A stretch of 64,000 bases of DNA, from positions 87,167-151,166 of the forward strand of contig CAYVBK010000007.1 in assembly GCA_964449465.1 (NCBI GenBank). The letters are read 5' to 3'. This DNA comes from CAYRXM01 sp964449465. GTDB lineage: Bacteria > Chloroflexota > Anaerolineae > JAFGEY01. Every line of letters begins with the position of its first letter. Position 1 is the stretch's first letter. Shown here piece after piece: positions 34,641 to 43,152 of this stretch. A model generated the notes under the pieces. It searched no databases, was not told where the DNA came from, and worked only from the letters and a program-made list of their open reading frames with translations. Position numbers and translations under genes: made by a program.

Positions 34641-36728
34641 CTAAACCAGATGTAGGGCAACCAGGAGCAAGTCAATCGCCTTGATCCCGATGAACGGCGT
34701 CACCAGCCCGCCCAGGCCATAGATCAACAGGTGATCGCGCAAAAGCTGCGCCGCGCCGACCGGGCGATAGGGCACGCCGCGCAGTGCCAATGGGATGAGC
34801 GCGACGATAATTAGCGCATTGAAAATGACCGCCGACAGGATTGCGCTTTGCGGCGTCGCCAACTGCATCAGGTTCAGCGCGCCTAACGCCGGATAGGTAG
34901 AGGCGAACGCCGCCGGAATGATCGCAAAGTACTTGGACACGTCGTTGGCGATGCTGAACGTGGTCAGCGCGCCGCGCGTCATCAACAGTTGCTTGCCGAT
35001 CTCGACAATTTCGATCAGCTTGGTGGGATTGCTGTCCAGGTCTACCATGTTGGCTGCCTCGCGCGCCGGCTGTGTGCCGGTGTTCATCGCCACGGCGACG
35101 TCGGCCTGGGCCAACGCCGGCGCGTCGTTCGTGCCGTCGCCGGTCATCGCCACCAGCCGCCCACCGGCCTGATAGTCGCGGATGAGTTTCAGTTTGGCTT
35201 CCGGCGTGGCCTGGGCCAGAAAATCATCCACGCCGGCCTCGGCGGCAATCGCGGCGGCAGTGAGCGCATTGTCGCCCGTGATCATGACCGTCTTGATACC
35301 CATCTTGCGCAGGTGCGCAAAGCGTTCCTTGATGCCGCCCTTGACCACGTCCTTGAGGTGGATCACCCCTACAGCCTGCCCGTTGCGCGCCACCACCAGC
35401 GGCGTGCCTCCGGCGCGGGCGATCTCTTCGACCACGACGGGCAATCCCGGCGGCGCAACATGCCCGTGACTGGCGATCCAGGCCAAAATCGCATCGGGCG
35501 CGCCCTTACGAATACTGGCGACTCTGCCATCTGCCGAAGGCATATCTATGCCACTCATGCGCGTCTGCGCTGTAAAGGTGACAAAATGCACCGCCGCTTC
35601 GCCGACAGGCCGCCCACGCAGTCCGTACCTGTCTTTTGCCAGCACCACCACACTGCGGCCCTCTGGCGTTTCGTCGGCCAGCGAAGCCAGTTGCGCCAGT
35701 TCGGCCAGCTCGCGCTCGCTCATGCCGCCGACCGGAATGAATTCGACGGCCTGGCGGTTGCCCAGGGTGATCGTGCCGGTTTTGTCCAGCAGCAGCACAT
35801 CCACGTCGCCGGCCGCCTCCACCGCGCGCCCCGACAGCGCGATCACATTATGCTGGATCAAGCGATCCATACCGGCAATGCCGATGGCCGAAAGCAATCC
35901 CCCAATCGTGGTGGGGATCAAGCAGACGAGCAGCGCGATCAAGACGGTCAGCGTGACCGGCGCGCCCGCGCCGGACGCCCGCACGCTGTAGAGCGAGAAC
36001 GGCAGGAGCGTCATACACACGATCAAAAAGACGATCGTCAAGCCAGACAGCAAGATACTGAGGGCGATCTCGTTGGGCGTCTTGTGTCGCCGGGCGCCTT
36101 CCACCAAACCGATCATGCGATCCAGAAAGCCCTCGCCGGAATTGGCCGTCACGCGGATGATCAGCCAATCGGAAAGCACGCGCGTGCCGCCGGTGACGGC
36201 GCTGCGGTCGCCGCCCGATTCGCGGATGACCGGTGCGCTTTCGCCGGTGACGGCGCTCTCATCCACCGCCGCCACGCCTTCGATCACCTCGCCGTCCACG
36301 GGGATCGTATCCCCCGCTTCTACCAGCACCACATCGCCCCGCCGCAGCGCCGTGGACGCGACATGCTCAACCGGCGCGTCACGCCGAGGGCTGCGCAATT
36401 TTTTGGCCTGCGTCTCGCGGCGCGTTTGGCGCAACGCTTCGGCCTGCGCCTTGCCCCGGCCTTCGGCCAGCGCCTCGGAAAAGTTGGCAAACAGCACGGT
36501 GAACCACAACCACAGCGCCACCGCGCCCACAAATCCCGCCGGCGCTTTACCGCGCCCGGTCAAGGCCTGTATCCACAGCGCCGTCGTCAGCAGACTGCCG
36601 ATCTCGACCACGAACATCACCGGGTTGCGTAGCATCCGGCGCGGGTCGAGTTTGCGCAGCGCGTCCATGCCGGCGCGGCGATATAACGCGCGGCGCGGGT
36701 CCAAGTGTTTTCTGGATAATTTTTGCAT
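34641..36728 (-). CDS. kdpB: K+-transporting P-type ATPase subunit KdpB
   Basis: The 695-residue P-type ATPase has TGES (ESAVTGESAPVI), the phosphorylation motif DKTGT (LLLDKTGTITLGNRQA), KGAPDAI, MITGDNALTAAAIA and TGDGTNDAPALAQADV. Membrane helices lie at both ends. It powers K+ uptake with KdpA, C and F at the cell membrane. It starts seven bases after kdpA. Confidence 0.97.
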   Translation of the reverse strand: MQKLSRKHLDPRRALYRRAGMDALRKLDPRRMLRNPVMFVVEIGSLLTTALWIQALTGRGKAPAGFVGAVALWLWFTVLFANFSEALAEGRGKAQAEALRQTRRETQAKKLRSPRRDAPVEHVASTALRRGDVVLVEAGDTIPVDGEVIEGVAAVDESAVTGESAPVIRESGGDRSAVTGGTRVLSDWLIIRVTANSGEGFLDRMIGLVEGARRHKTPNEIALSILLSGLTIVFLIVCMTLLPFSLYSVRASGAGAPVTLTVLIALLVCLIPTTIGGLLSAIGIAGMDRLIQHNVIALSGRAVEAAGDVDVLLLDKTGTITLGNRQAVEFIPVGGMSERELAELAQLASLADETPEGRSVVVLAKDRYGLRGRPVGEAAVHFVTFTAQTRMSGIDMPSADGRVASIRKGAPDAILAWIASHGHVAPPGLPVVVEEIARAGGTPLVVARNGQAVGVIHLKDVVKGGIKERFAHLRKMGIKTVMITGDNALTAAAIAAEAGVDDFLAQATPEAKLKLIRDYQAGGRLVAMTGDGTNDAPALAQADVAVAMNTGTQPAREAANMVDLDSNPTKLIEIVEIGKQLLMTRGALTTFSIANDVSKYFAIIPAAFASTYPALGALNLMQLATPQSAILSAVIFNALIIVALIPLALRGVPYRPVGAAQLLRDHLLIYGLGGLVTPFIGIKAIDLLLVALHLV

Positions 36729-36734
36729 TGTCCC

Positions 36735-38495
36735 TTACCGTCCCATCATGAGGTGTTCTGCTATCGGTCCCAGCGCCAATGCCGGGAGAAAGCTCAACGC
36801 GCCGACCATGATCACTACGACGATCAGCCAGATGACGAACAGCGGCGTGTGGGTGGCCAGCGTGCCAGCGCCGGGCGGCGCGGCGCGTTTGTCTGCGAGC
36901 GACCCGGCCAGCGCCAACACCGGCACAATCAGTCCATAACGGGCGATGAGCATCAGCAGTCCCAGCGCGATATTGTAAAAAGGCGTGTTGGCGTTCAACC
37001 CGGCAAACGCGCTGCCATTGTTGTTGCCGGCGGAAGAAAAGGCGTACAACACCTCGCTCAAGCCATGAGGACCGGGGTTGAACACCGACGCTTGCCCGGC
37101 CGGGGTGACGACGGCCAGCGCCGCGCCCCCCAGTACAATGATCACCGGGATCAACACCACCAGCGCGGCCATCTTGATCTCGAATGCCTCGATCTTTTTG
37201 CCCAGGTATTCGGGCGTGCGGCCCACCATCAACCCGGCGATAAAGACGGCGATCATGGCAAAGACCAGCATCCCATACAACCCCGATCCCACACCGCCAT
37301 ACACGATTTCGCCCAACTGGATCAACCACAGCGCCGCCATCCCGCCCAGGGGTGTGTATGAGTCGTGCATCGAGTTGACCGAGCCGTTGGAAGCGGCGGT
37401 CGTCGCCGTGGCCCACAGCGCCGAGTTGACCACGCCGAAACGCAGTTCCTTGCCTTCCATATTGCCGCCCGGCTGCGCGTCGCTCGCGGCCTGATCCACG
37501 CCCAAGCGGGTCAATGCCGGATTGCCGCTTTGTTCTGCCCACACCGCCAGGCCCACCATCCCCACAAAGATGACCGTCATCGCCGCCCAGATAGCCCAGC
37601 CCTGCCGCATATCCCCTACCATCCGGCCAAAAGTGAAACACAGCGCCGCCGGGATGAGCAAAATTGCCAGCATTTCCAGCAGGTTTGTCAGCGGCGTGGG
37701 ATTCTCGAAGGGGTGCGCCGAGTTGACGTTGAAAAAACCGCCGCCGTTCGTGCCGAGCTGCTTGATGGCAACCTGCGATGCTGCCGGGCCGAGGGCCAGC
37801 GTTTGCTGTGTCACCGTTTGTCCACTGCTGTCGGTGGTTGGTTGCAAGAGTGGGACAGTCAGGGAAGGGCGGAATGTTTGTACCACGCCTTGCGAAACGA
37901 GCGCCAGCGCGAGCAGGAACGCCAGCGGCAGCAAAATATATAACACGCCGCGCGTCAGGTCAACCCAAAAGTTGCCGATCCCCCCTCTGTCCTTCGCCAG
38001 CGAGGGGGAACGCTGCGCCAGACCGCGCACAAACGCCGCCAGCACGGCCATCCCCGTCGCCGCCGAAACGAAATTCTGCACCGCCAGACTGAGCATCTGG
38101 GTGAGATAACTCATCGTCGTTTCTCCCCCATAGCTCTGCCAGTTGGTATTGGTGACGAAACTGACCGCCGCGTTGAATGCCGTGTCGGGCGCGACGGGAC
38201 CCAGGCTTTGCGGATTGAGCGGCAGAACAGCCTGCAAGCGTTGCAGCGCGTAAAGAGCTATCCATCCCAGGCCGTTGAACAGTAAGACAGCGACTGCATA
38301 GGTGCGCCAGTCCATCTGCTCATCCGACCGCACACCGGCAGTGTGATAGATCAATCGCTCAACCGGGCGCATGAGCGGATCGAGGAATGTGCGCTCACCC
38401 TGATAGACGCGGGCCATATAGATACCCAACGGCCTGGCGAGCAACAACAAGAGCGCCAGGTACAATCCGATTTGCAGCCAGCCAAATAGAGTCAT
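36735..38495 (-). CDS. kdpA: K+-transporting ATPase channel subunit KdpA
   Basis: The 586-residue, about ten-helix channel protein shows the selectivity-filter-like blocks NTNWQSYGGETTMSY, TNGGGFFNVNSAHPFENPT and YAFSSAGNNNGSAFAGL. It selects and passes K+ in the Kdp complex. ATG 38495 overlaps the kdpF stop (ATGA) with GGAG upstream; an in-frame ATG nine bases earlier is less likely. Confidence 0.96.
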   Translation of the reverse strand: MTLFGWLQIGLYLALLLLLARPLGIYMARVYQGERTFLDPLMRPVERLIYHTAGVRSDEQMDWRTYAVAVLLFNGLGWIALYALQRLQAVLPLNPQSLGPVAPDTAFNAAVSFVTNTNWQSYGGETTMSYLTQMLSLAVQNFVSAATGMAVLAAFVRGLAQRSPSLAKDRGGIGNFWVDLTRGVLYILLPLAFLLALALVSQGVVQTFRPSLTVPLLQPTTDSSGQTVTQQTLALGPAASQVAIKQLGTNGGGFFNVNSAHPFENPTPLTNLLEMLAILLIPAALCFTFGRMVGDMRQGWAIWAAMTVIFVGMVGLAVWAEQSGNPALTRLGVDQAASDAQPGGNMEGKELRFGVVNSALWATATTAASNGSVNSMHDSYTPLGGMAALWLIQLGEIVYGGVGSGLYGMLVFAMIAVFIAGLMVGRTPEYLGKKIEAFEIKMAALVVLIPVIIVLGGAALAVVTPAGQASVFNPGPHGLSEVLYAFSSAGNNNGSAFAGLNANTPFYNIALGLLMLIARYGLIVPVLALAGSLADKRAAPPGAGTLATHTPLFVIWLIVVVIMVGALSFLPALALGPIAEHLMMGR

Positions 38496-38584
38496 TCGAA
38501 CCACTCCGGTTTCAGCAGCGCGACGCTCAGGTAAACAAGCAGTCCCAGTGCAATCAGGCCGGCAACGAGATAGAGCAAGGTCAT
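38492..38584 (-). CDS. kdpF: Small Kdp subunit KdpF
   Basis: A 30-residue single-helix peptide (starts MTLLYLVAGLIALGLLVYLS, ends KPEWFE) directly ahead of kdpA and overlapping it by four bases. Size, position, the hydrophobic helix and the L(L/V)KPE(W/R)F end fit KdpF, the lipid-like stabiliser of the complex. GGAGGAG precedes the ATG. Confidence 0.93.
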   Translation of the reverse strand: MTLLYLVAGLIALGLLVYLSVALLKPEWFE

Positions 38585-38630
38585 TATACTCCTCCGGTCA
38601 CAGAATGATAAGGAAAATATCCAGGTGATC

Positions 38631-38721
38631 GGTCAGAGTATATCGCAAAAGAGGTCAGAGCGGGGACAAGAAAACCGCGCGGAAGGTCAAGAAAGTATCA
38701 AGAGGCACGATTCGGTCAGAG
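38631..38721. promoter_or_regulatory. GGTCAGAG direct repeats upstream of kdpF
   Basis: GGTCAGAG occurs exactly at 38631-38638, 38653-38660 and 38714-38721, and as GGTCAAGA at 38685-38692, all in one orientation. The first pair is spaced 22 bases apart. A TATACT-like minus-strand -10 (38637-38642) overlaps the first repeat and has no recognisable -35, as expected for an activator-dependent promoter. The repeats are candidate KdpE sites. Confidence 0.45.
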
Positions 38722-38731
38722 CTTGTAAAAC

Positions 38732-38756
38732 GTTGGTTGAGCCTGTCGAAACCAAC
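38732..38756. repeat. Short TTGAGCCTGTCGAAA-type inverted repeat
   Basis: GTTGGTT and AACCAAC flank GAGCCTGTCGA. The core TTGAGCCTGTCGAAAC is a motif I know as widely dispersed in environmental bacterial genomes. A related sequence (GGTTGAGCTTGTTCGGTCGAAC) appears near 45890-45912. Confidence 0.5.
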
Positions 38757-38785
38757 ATTTTGGCGTACCTTGTCAAAAAACAAGA

Positions 38786-38828
38786 GAACGCCATTATCCT
38801 GATGGCTGTCATCAGGATAATGGCGTTC
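38786..38828 (-). terminator. Intrinsic terminator of the protease operon
   Basis: An 18-base perfect stem (GAACGCCATTATCCTGAT with its complement) and a 7-base loop are followed on the minus strand by CTCTTGTTTTTTG. It lies 28 bases past the stop of the gene at 38857. Confidence 0.88.
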
Positions 38829-38856
38829 CCAAGATGTTGAGAGGACAAGTCACCCT

Positions 38857-40260
38857 TTACGGATTGGCCTGGACGCCGCTGAGCAGGTATTCGATGGCCC
38901 GCTCGAGTTGCGGGTCGCGCTCGGCGGCCAAGTCTTCTTCGCTGACTGTTACTTCGATATCGGGTTTGAGGCCCGTGCCATGGATGGCGCGGTCGTTGGG
39001 AGTGAACCAGCGGGCATTGGTGACGCGCAGTTGTGAGCCGTCGCTCAATGTATGCACCATCTGCACCGATCCTTTTCCCAATGTGGTGGTGCCGATGAGG
39101 ATGCCGCGCTCACGGTCCTGGATGGCCCCGGCCACGATCTCGGACGCACTGGCTGAGCCGCCGTCTACCAGCACCACCATCGGAATGTCCAGGGCCAGGC
39201 CGCCGGGCTGTGCCCGGTATGTCTGCTCGCTGCCGTCTTGGAATCGCTCGATCAAAATGACGCCGTCGCCAATAAACTGGCTGGCTACCTGGATGGATAC
39301 CAACAAATAGCCGCCGGGGTTGCCGCGCAGGTCGAAAATCAATGCCTGGGCATTTTGCTGCCTGGCCTGGCGCAATGCCTCTTGCAGTTTGCTCAATGCC
39401 GTCTGGCCGAAATCGGTCAGGCGAATGTAGGCAATGTCGTGATCCAGCATCTTGCTTTCCACCACCGGCAGTTCGATGCGGGCGCGGCGAATTTCGATCT
39501 CGAACGGTTCAGGCGTTCCTTCGCGGCGAATCAGCAGGCGCACGGTGGTGCCGGCCGGCCCACGGATCAACGAGATGGCTTCATAAATGGTCATGCCGTC
39601 TAGCGGGCGATCATCTACCTGGATGATCTGGTCTTTGGCGCGCACACCGGCCTTGATCGCCGGATAGCCTGTCAGCGGCTGCACCACTTCAAAGACGCCG
39701 TCGGGGCGCAGGCGGATGGTAGCACCGATGCCTTCAAAGCTGCCTGAAAGGTCGGAACTGAAAATTTCTGCCCGCACCGGGTCGAGAAAGGCGGTATAGG
39801 GATCGCCGGTCTCGCCGATCAGCCCGCGAATGGCCACATAGGGCAGTTCAGACTCGGCAGGCAGGTCGCCGTAGAATTCCTCTTTCAAAATGTCCCAGGC
39901 TTCCCAAAAAATATCCCAATCTGCACTCATGGCCGGGCGGGTGGGGGCGGGCGCCAGTGTACCAGCGGGCGCTGGGGTACTAGCGGGCGCTGGAGTACCA
40001 GTCGGCGGCAGGGCGCGGGTGGGCGTCGTTGTCAGCGAGTCGGCCGGTTGCGGCGTGGCCGTGACCACCACGATCCACGGCGTGGCGGTCACGCCAGCCA
40101 GCGGAGTGGTTGGGACGGTAAAAGTGGTGGGTGTGGCGCGACTCCAGAAACTGGCTGCTACCAGCCCACTGCCCAGCCCGGTGATGTAGCAAAAGGACAC
40201 CAAAGCCAGAATGGCCAGGGTCAGCCAGGTATAGCGGATGATCGTTTGACTTTTCGACAT
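38857..40260 (-). CDS. C-terminal processing protease, S41 family (first paralogue)
   Basis: The 467-residue protein has an N-terminal membrane helix (YTWLTLAILALVSFCYITGL), a Thr-Pro/Ala-Pro-rich linker to about 110 and the conserved DIFWEAWDILKEEFYGD region. A PDZ domain follows (PAIKAGVRAKDQIIQVDDRPL). The S41 core has catalytic Ser in VDGGSASASEIVAGAI and Lys in LGKGSVQM. It degrades or trims proteins outside the cytoplasmic membrane. It starts 17 bases after its paralogue, and the two share the FWEAW motif. Confidence 0.93.
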   Translation of the reverse strand: MSKSQTIIRYTWLTLAILALVSFCYITGLGSGLVAASFWSRATPTTFTVPTTPLAGVTATPWIVVVTATPQPADSLTTTPTRALPPTGTPAPASTPAPAGTLAPAPTRPAMSADWDIFWEAWDILKEEFYGDLPAESELPYVAIRGLIGETGDPYTAFLDPVRAEIFSSDLSGSFEGIGATIRLRPDGVFEVVQPLTGYPAIKAGVRAKDQIIQVDDRPLDGMTIYEAISLIRGPAGTTVRLLIRREGTPEPFEIEIRRARIELPVVESKMLDHDIAYIRLTDFGQTALSKLQEALRQARQQNAQALIFDLRGNPGGYLLVSIQVASQFIGDGVILIERFQDGSEQTYRAQPGGLALDIPMVVLVDGGSASASEIVAGAIQDRERGILIGTTTLGKGSVQMVHTLSDGSQLRVTNARWFTPNDRAIHGTGLKPDIEVTVSEEDLAAERDPQLERAIEYLLSGVQANP

Positions 40261-40276
40261 AGGTTATCGTTCCTTG

Positions 40277-41470
40277 TCACGGATTGATTTCTTGCAGCAG
40301 GGCAATGGCTTTTTCCAACTGAGGGTCGCGACCGCTTGAGCGATCTGCGTCGCTCCATTCCACCACCACATCGGGCGTCAGGCCGACGCCGTTAATATCG
40401 CGATGGTTGGGGGTGAGCCAGTGAGCGTTGGTGATGTGCAGCGACGAGCCATCGCTCAGATCAAAGAGCAGTTGCACCGAGGCCTTGCCAAAGGTTTGCA
40501 CGCCCACCAGTTTGCCGCGTCCGGCATCCTGGATGGCCCCAGCCACGATCTCGGATGCGCTGGCGGTAAAGCCGTTCACCAGCACCACCAGCGGTTCCTG
40601 GCGGGCGACGCCCTTGTTTTTGACAGAATAGGCGCGTTCTTCGCCGTTGCTTTTGTGATCATACAACACCACGCCGTCGGCGAGAAACTGGCTGGTCACA
40701 TCAATGGCCGAATCGAGCAGCCCGCCGCCGTTGTCGCGCAGGTCCAGGATAAATTTGCGAGCGCCCTGTTTGCGCATCTGCTCGATGGCATCCTGGAGTT
40801 CGCCGTTGGTGCGGTCATTGAACATGCTCAGGCGCACATAGCCAATATCGGGCGCATTGGGCGCAATCTGCCACGACACCGAAGGCACCACAATCTCTTC
40901 ACGGCGAACCTTGAAAACGAGCAGGTCGGCAGCATCCTCGCGTCGCACGGTCAGGGTGACGATTTCGCCTTGCTGCCCTTTGACCATGCCGACAATCTCA
41001 TCAATGGGCATGTCAGGAGTGATCGGTTTGTCGTTGACGGCGACCAGTTCGTCGCCGACCAGGATGCCGGCGCGGGCGGCTGGGCGGTCGTCCATCGGCG
41101 TCAACATCACCCGACCATCGGGCTGTCGTTCGATCCAGGCACCAATGCCGCCAAAACTGCCGCGCAGCTCTTCTTTTTCGCGTTCGCGCTGACGCGGTTC
41201 GACAAACAGGGTGTAAGGGTCGTTGAGCGCGGTCAGGCTGCCTTTGAGGGCCCCATAGACGCGGGCGGTCTGGCTACCCTTGTCACCGTAAAAGTATTGG
41301 TTGACCAGTTCCCAGGCTTCCCAAAAAATGCCAAACGCTGCCGACTCATCGCTGACTGGCGTGTGAATGGCACGGCCCACATAGCCCATCGAAAAAGTGA
41401 GCGAAAGGATGAATGTACAAACCAGAGTATACAGGATGACACGGACAGCCGATTTGACGCCAGGTTTCAT
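40277..41470 (-). CDS. C-terminal processing protease, S41 family (second paralogue)
   Basis: The 397-residue protein is a membrane-anchored S41 peptidase without the Thr-Pro linker. It has an N-terminal helix (VILYTLVCTFILSLTFSMGY), FGIFWEAWELVNQYFYGD, a PDZ domain (PAARAGILVGDELVAVNDKPI), catalytic Ser in VNGFTASASEIVAGAI and Lys in FGKASVQ. FGK replaces the more common GKGS context, but the dyad is intact. It lies 20 bases after the radical SAM gene. Confidence 0.93.
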   Translation of the reverse strand: MKPGVKSAVRVILYTLVCTFILSLTFSMGYVGRAIHTPVSDESAAFGIFWEAWELVNQYFYGDKGSQTARVYGALKGSLTALNDPYTLFVEPRQREREKEELRGSFGGIGAWIERQPDGRVMLTPMDDRPAARAGILVGDELVAVNDKPITPDMPIDEIVGMVKGQQGEIVTLTVRREDAADLLVFKVRREEIVVPSVSWQIAPNAPDIGYVRLSMFNDRTNGELQDAIEQMRKQGARKFILDLRDNGGGLLDSAIDVTSQFLADGVVLYDHKSNGEERAYSVKNKGVARQEPLVVLVNGFTASASEIVAGAIQDAGRGKLVGVQTFGKASVQLLFDLSDGSSLHITNAHWLTPNHRDINGVGLTPDVVVEWSDADRSSGRDPQLEKAIALLQEINP

Positions 41471-41489
41471 TTTTGTTCTCTTTTTTTTT

Positions 41490-42881
41490 CTACTGACGCC
41501 CCATCCATTGACGTAATTTGCGCACCCACTTGCGCGGTTGGGCGTACCGTTTGACCCATTGGCTCACGCTGCGTTTGAATTGATTGATCGGCTTGCGTCG
41601 TTGCGACTCGCGCAGCGCCCACTGGAGAAAGGCCTCATCTTGCCCCTTGATTTTGATTTCGGTGGGGTTGCGGCGATATTGATCGTGGCTGCTGATCAGG
41701 TTGAGATCGTTTTCCACGCAGTAATCATACAGGTCGCTGCCGGGGTGCGGTGTGTAAAAGGAGGGGCTGTAATAATCCGGGTCAATTTCGCGCATCATCG
41801 AGATGGTCTCGCGCACCTCGTCGGGGGTTTCGGTGGGCAGACCCAACATATAATTGGCCCAAATTTTGATGCCAAATTTTTTGCATACCCGCGCCGCCTC
41901 GATGTTTTTCTGGCGGGTGGTGCCTTTGCGGATGAATTTGAGTACACGGTCGCTGCCGCTTTCAAAGCCGATAAAATAGCCCTTGCAGCCCACCTCGGCC
42001 ATGCGCTGCACCATGTCCTGGTGGCGCACGATAATATCGGCGCGGCTCTGGCAGAAAAAGGGCTGCGTAAAGCCGTGTTCCTGGTACAAACGACAAAACT
42101 CGATCACCCAATCGCGACTTTCGGTCAAGGTATCGTCGTGAAACATAAAGCTAGCAAAATGATACCGCTCGCGCAGCATGTCCAGTTCGGCAATGATGTT
42201 GGCCGGAGAGCGGCGGCGCACGCCGCGCCCAAAGATGGTGCGCTCGGCCGGCTGGCAAAATGAACAGTTGTACAGGCAACCCCGGCCGGCGATCAGGGTG
42301 ACAAACGGCGGCGGCAGTTCTGGCACAAACGGGTCTTCGGGCGAGTCGCTGGTATAGCCCCATTTGCGCCATTCCTTGAGAAACAACTCCCGGTCGGGAA
42401 AGGGCAAATCGTCCAACACCGGCGGTTCACCTTGCATGACCCGCTCGGTTGGCGGGTGCCCATTCTGGATGGCGCGTAGCAGTTTAGGAAAGGCAATCTC
42501 GCCCTCGTGAGTGATGATATAGTCAATGTGTGGGTTCTGGCCGACCTCATCGAGGGCCAGGGTGGGGTGTGGCCCGCCCACTACCGTGACCATGTGCGGG
42601 TTGACCTCTTTGGCCATATTGACGCATTGCATGGCCGGGTTAAAATCCACACTCATCATGGTTACGCCGATCACATCAGGACGGCGCGTTTCCAGTTCAC
42701 GGCGAAAATGATCCCAGCCCTCCAGCGCGCGCAGGTCAATCAGGTCAATCTCGAACCCCTGCGCCTGCGCCGCCGCGCTGAGATAGGCCAGGCCGTGACT
42801 GATCCAGCCGGCTTCCATGCCCTTGCCCACACTGTGAAACCCGTATCCGGCAATGCCCGGATAAATCAATGTTGTCTTCAT
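41490..42881 (-). CDS. B12-binding-domain radical SAM protein
   Basis: The 463-residue protein has an N-terminal cobalamin-type Rossmann domain (VIGVTMMSVDFNPAMQ, VVGGPHPTLAL, THEGEIAFPKLLRAI). The radical SAM core contains AGRGCLYNCSFCQPAERTIFG (CxxxCxxC) and ANYMLGLPTETPDEV. It belongs to the BchE/HpnJ-like class B group that modifies lipids, cofactors or natural products; the substrate is unknown. A basic C-terminus (KPINQFKRSVSQWVKRYAQ) may contact membrane or nucleic acid. The DxHxxG B12-ligand motif is not evident, so cobalamin binding is uncertain. Confidence 0.88.
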   Translation of the reverse strand: MKTTLIYPGIAGYGFHSVGKGMEAGWISHGLAYLSAAAQAQGFEIDLIDLRALEGWDHFRRELETRRPDVIGVTMMSVDFNPAMQCVNMAKEVNPHMVTVVGGPHPTLALDEVGQNPHIDYIITHEGEIAFPKLLRAIQNGHPPTERVMQGEPPVLDDLPFPDRELFLKEWRKWGYTSDSPEDPFVPELPPPFVTLIAGRGCLYNCSFCQPAERTIFGRGVRRRSPANIIAELDMLRERYHFASFMFHDDTLTESRDWVIEFCRLYQEHGFTQPFFCQSRADIIVRHQDMVQRMAEVGCKGYFIGFESGSDRVLKFIRKGTTRQKNIEAARVCKKFGIKIWANYMLGLPTETPDEVRETISMMREIDPDYYSPSFYTPHPGSDLYDYCVENDLNLISSHDQYRRNPTEIKIKGQDEAFLQWALRESQRRKPINQFKRSVSQWVKRYAQPRKWVRKLRQWMGRQ

Positions 42882-42902
42882 TCCCGAATCCCCAAGAAAC
42901 GA

Positions 42903-42936
42903 CTGCCCTGCGCCGCATGGTGCTGACGCAGGGCAG
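42903..42936 (-). terminator. Possible terminator behind the bS22 gene
   Basis: A 10-base perfect stem (CTGCCCTGCG / CGCAGGGCAG) with a 14-base loop lies between bS22 and the radical SAM gene. On the minus strand it is followed by an imperfect T-rich run (TCGTTTCTT), so termination may be partial. Confidence 0.45.
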
Positions 42937-43013
42937 CAGTCTTAAAAATATTTACAGGTAATATGCTCTGTCTAGCCAGCAACGCCGCATACCTGAACGT
43001 GCTGAATGGTGAT

Positions 43014-43109
43014 TTATTTACCCCGGCGTTGCCACCGCGTCAGCTTGAGTCTCTTGCGATGCTTGTGTTTGGCCATTTTCTTGTCTCGCCATTTCTTTGC
43101 ATTGGGCAT
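43014..43109 (-). CDS. Mini ribosomal protein bS22 / AURKAIP1-COX24 family
   Basis: This 31-residue, strongly basic peptide (MPNAKKWRDKKMAKHKHRKR then LKLTRWQRRGK) has the KKxxMxKHKHRKxLKxTRxQRR pattern of the AURKAIP1/COX24 family, which includes mycobacterial bS22 on the 30S subunit. The Shine-Dalgarno AAAGGAGGTGA is near perfect and spaced five bases from ATG 43109, as expected for a ribosomal protein. It is too short for ordinary gene callers. Confidence 0.82.
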   Translation of the reverse strand: MPNAKKWRDKKMAKHKHRKRLKLTRWQRRGK

Positions 43110-43152
43110 TGAACTCACCTCCTTTCCATCCTGGTTAATGTGAGCCGAGCCA

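Noticed and set aside
32870..36632. Long plus-strand frames opposite kdpD and kdpB
   Set aside because: They are antisense to unmistakable Kdp proteins, with no motifs and atypical composition.
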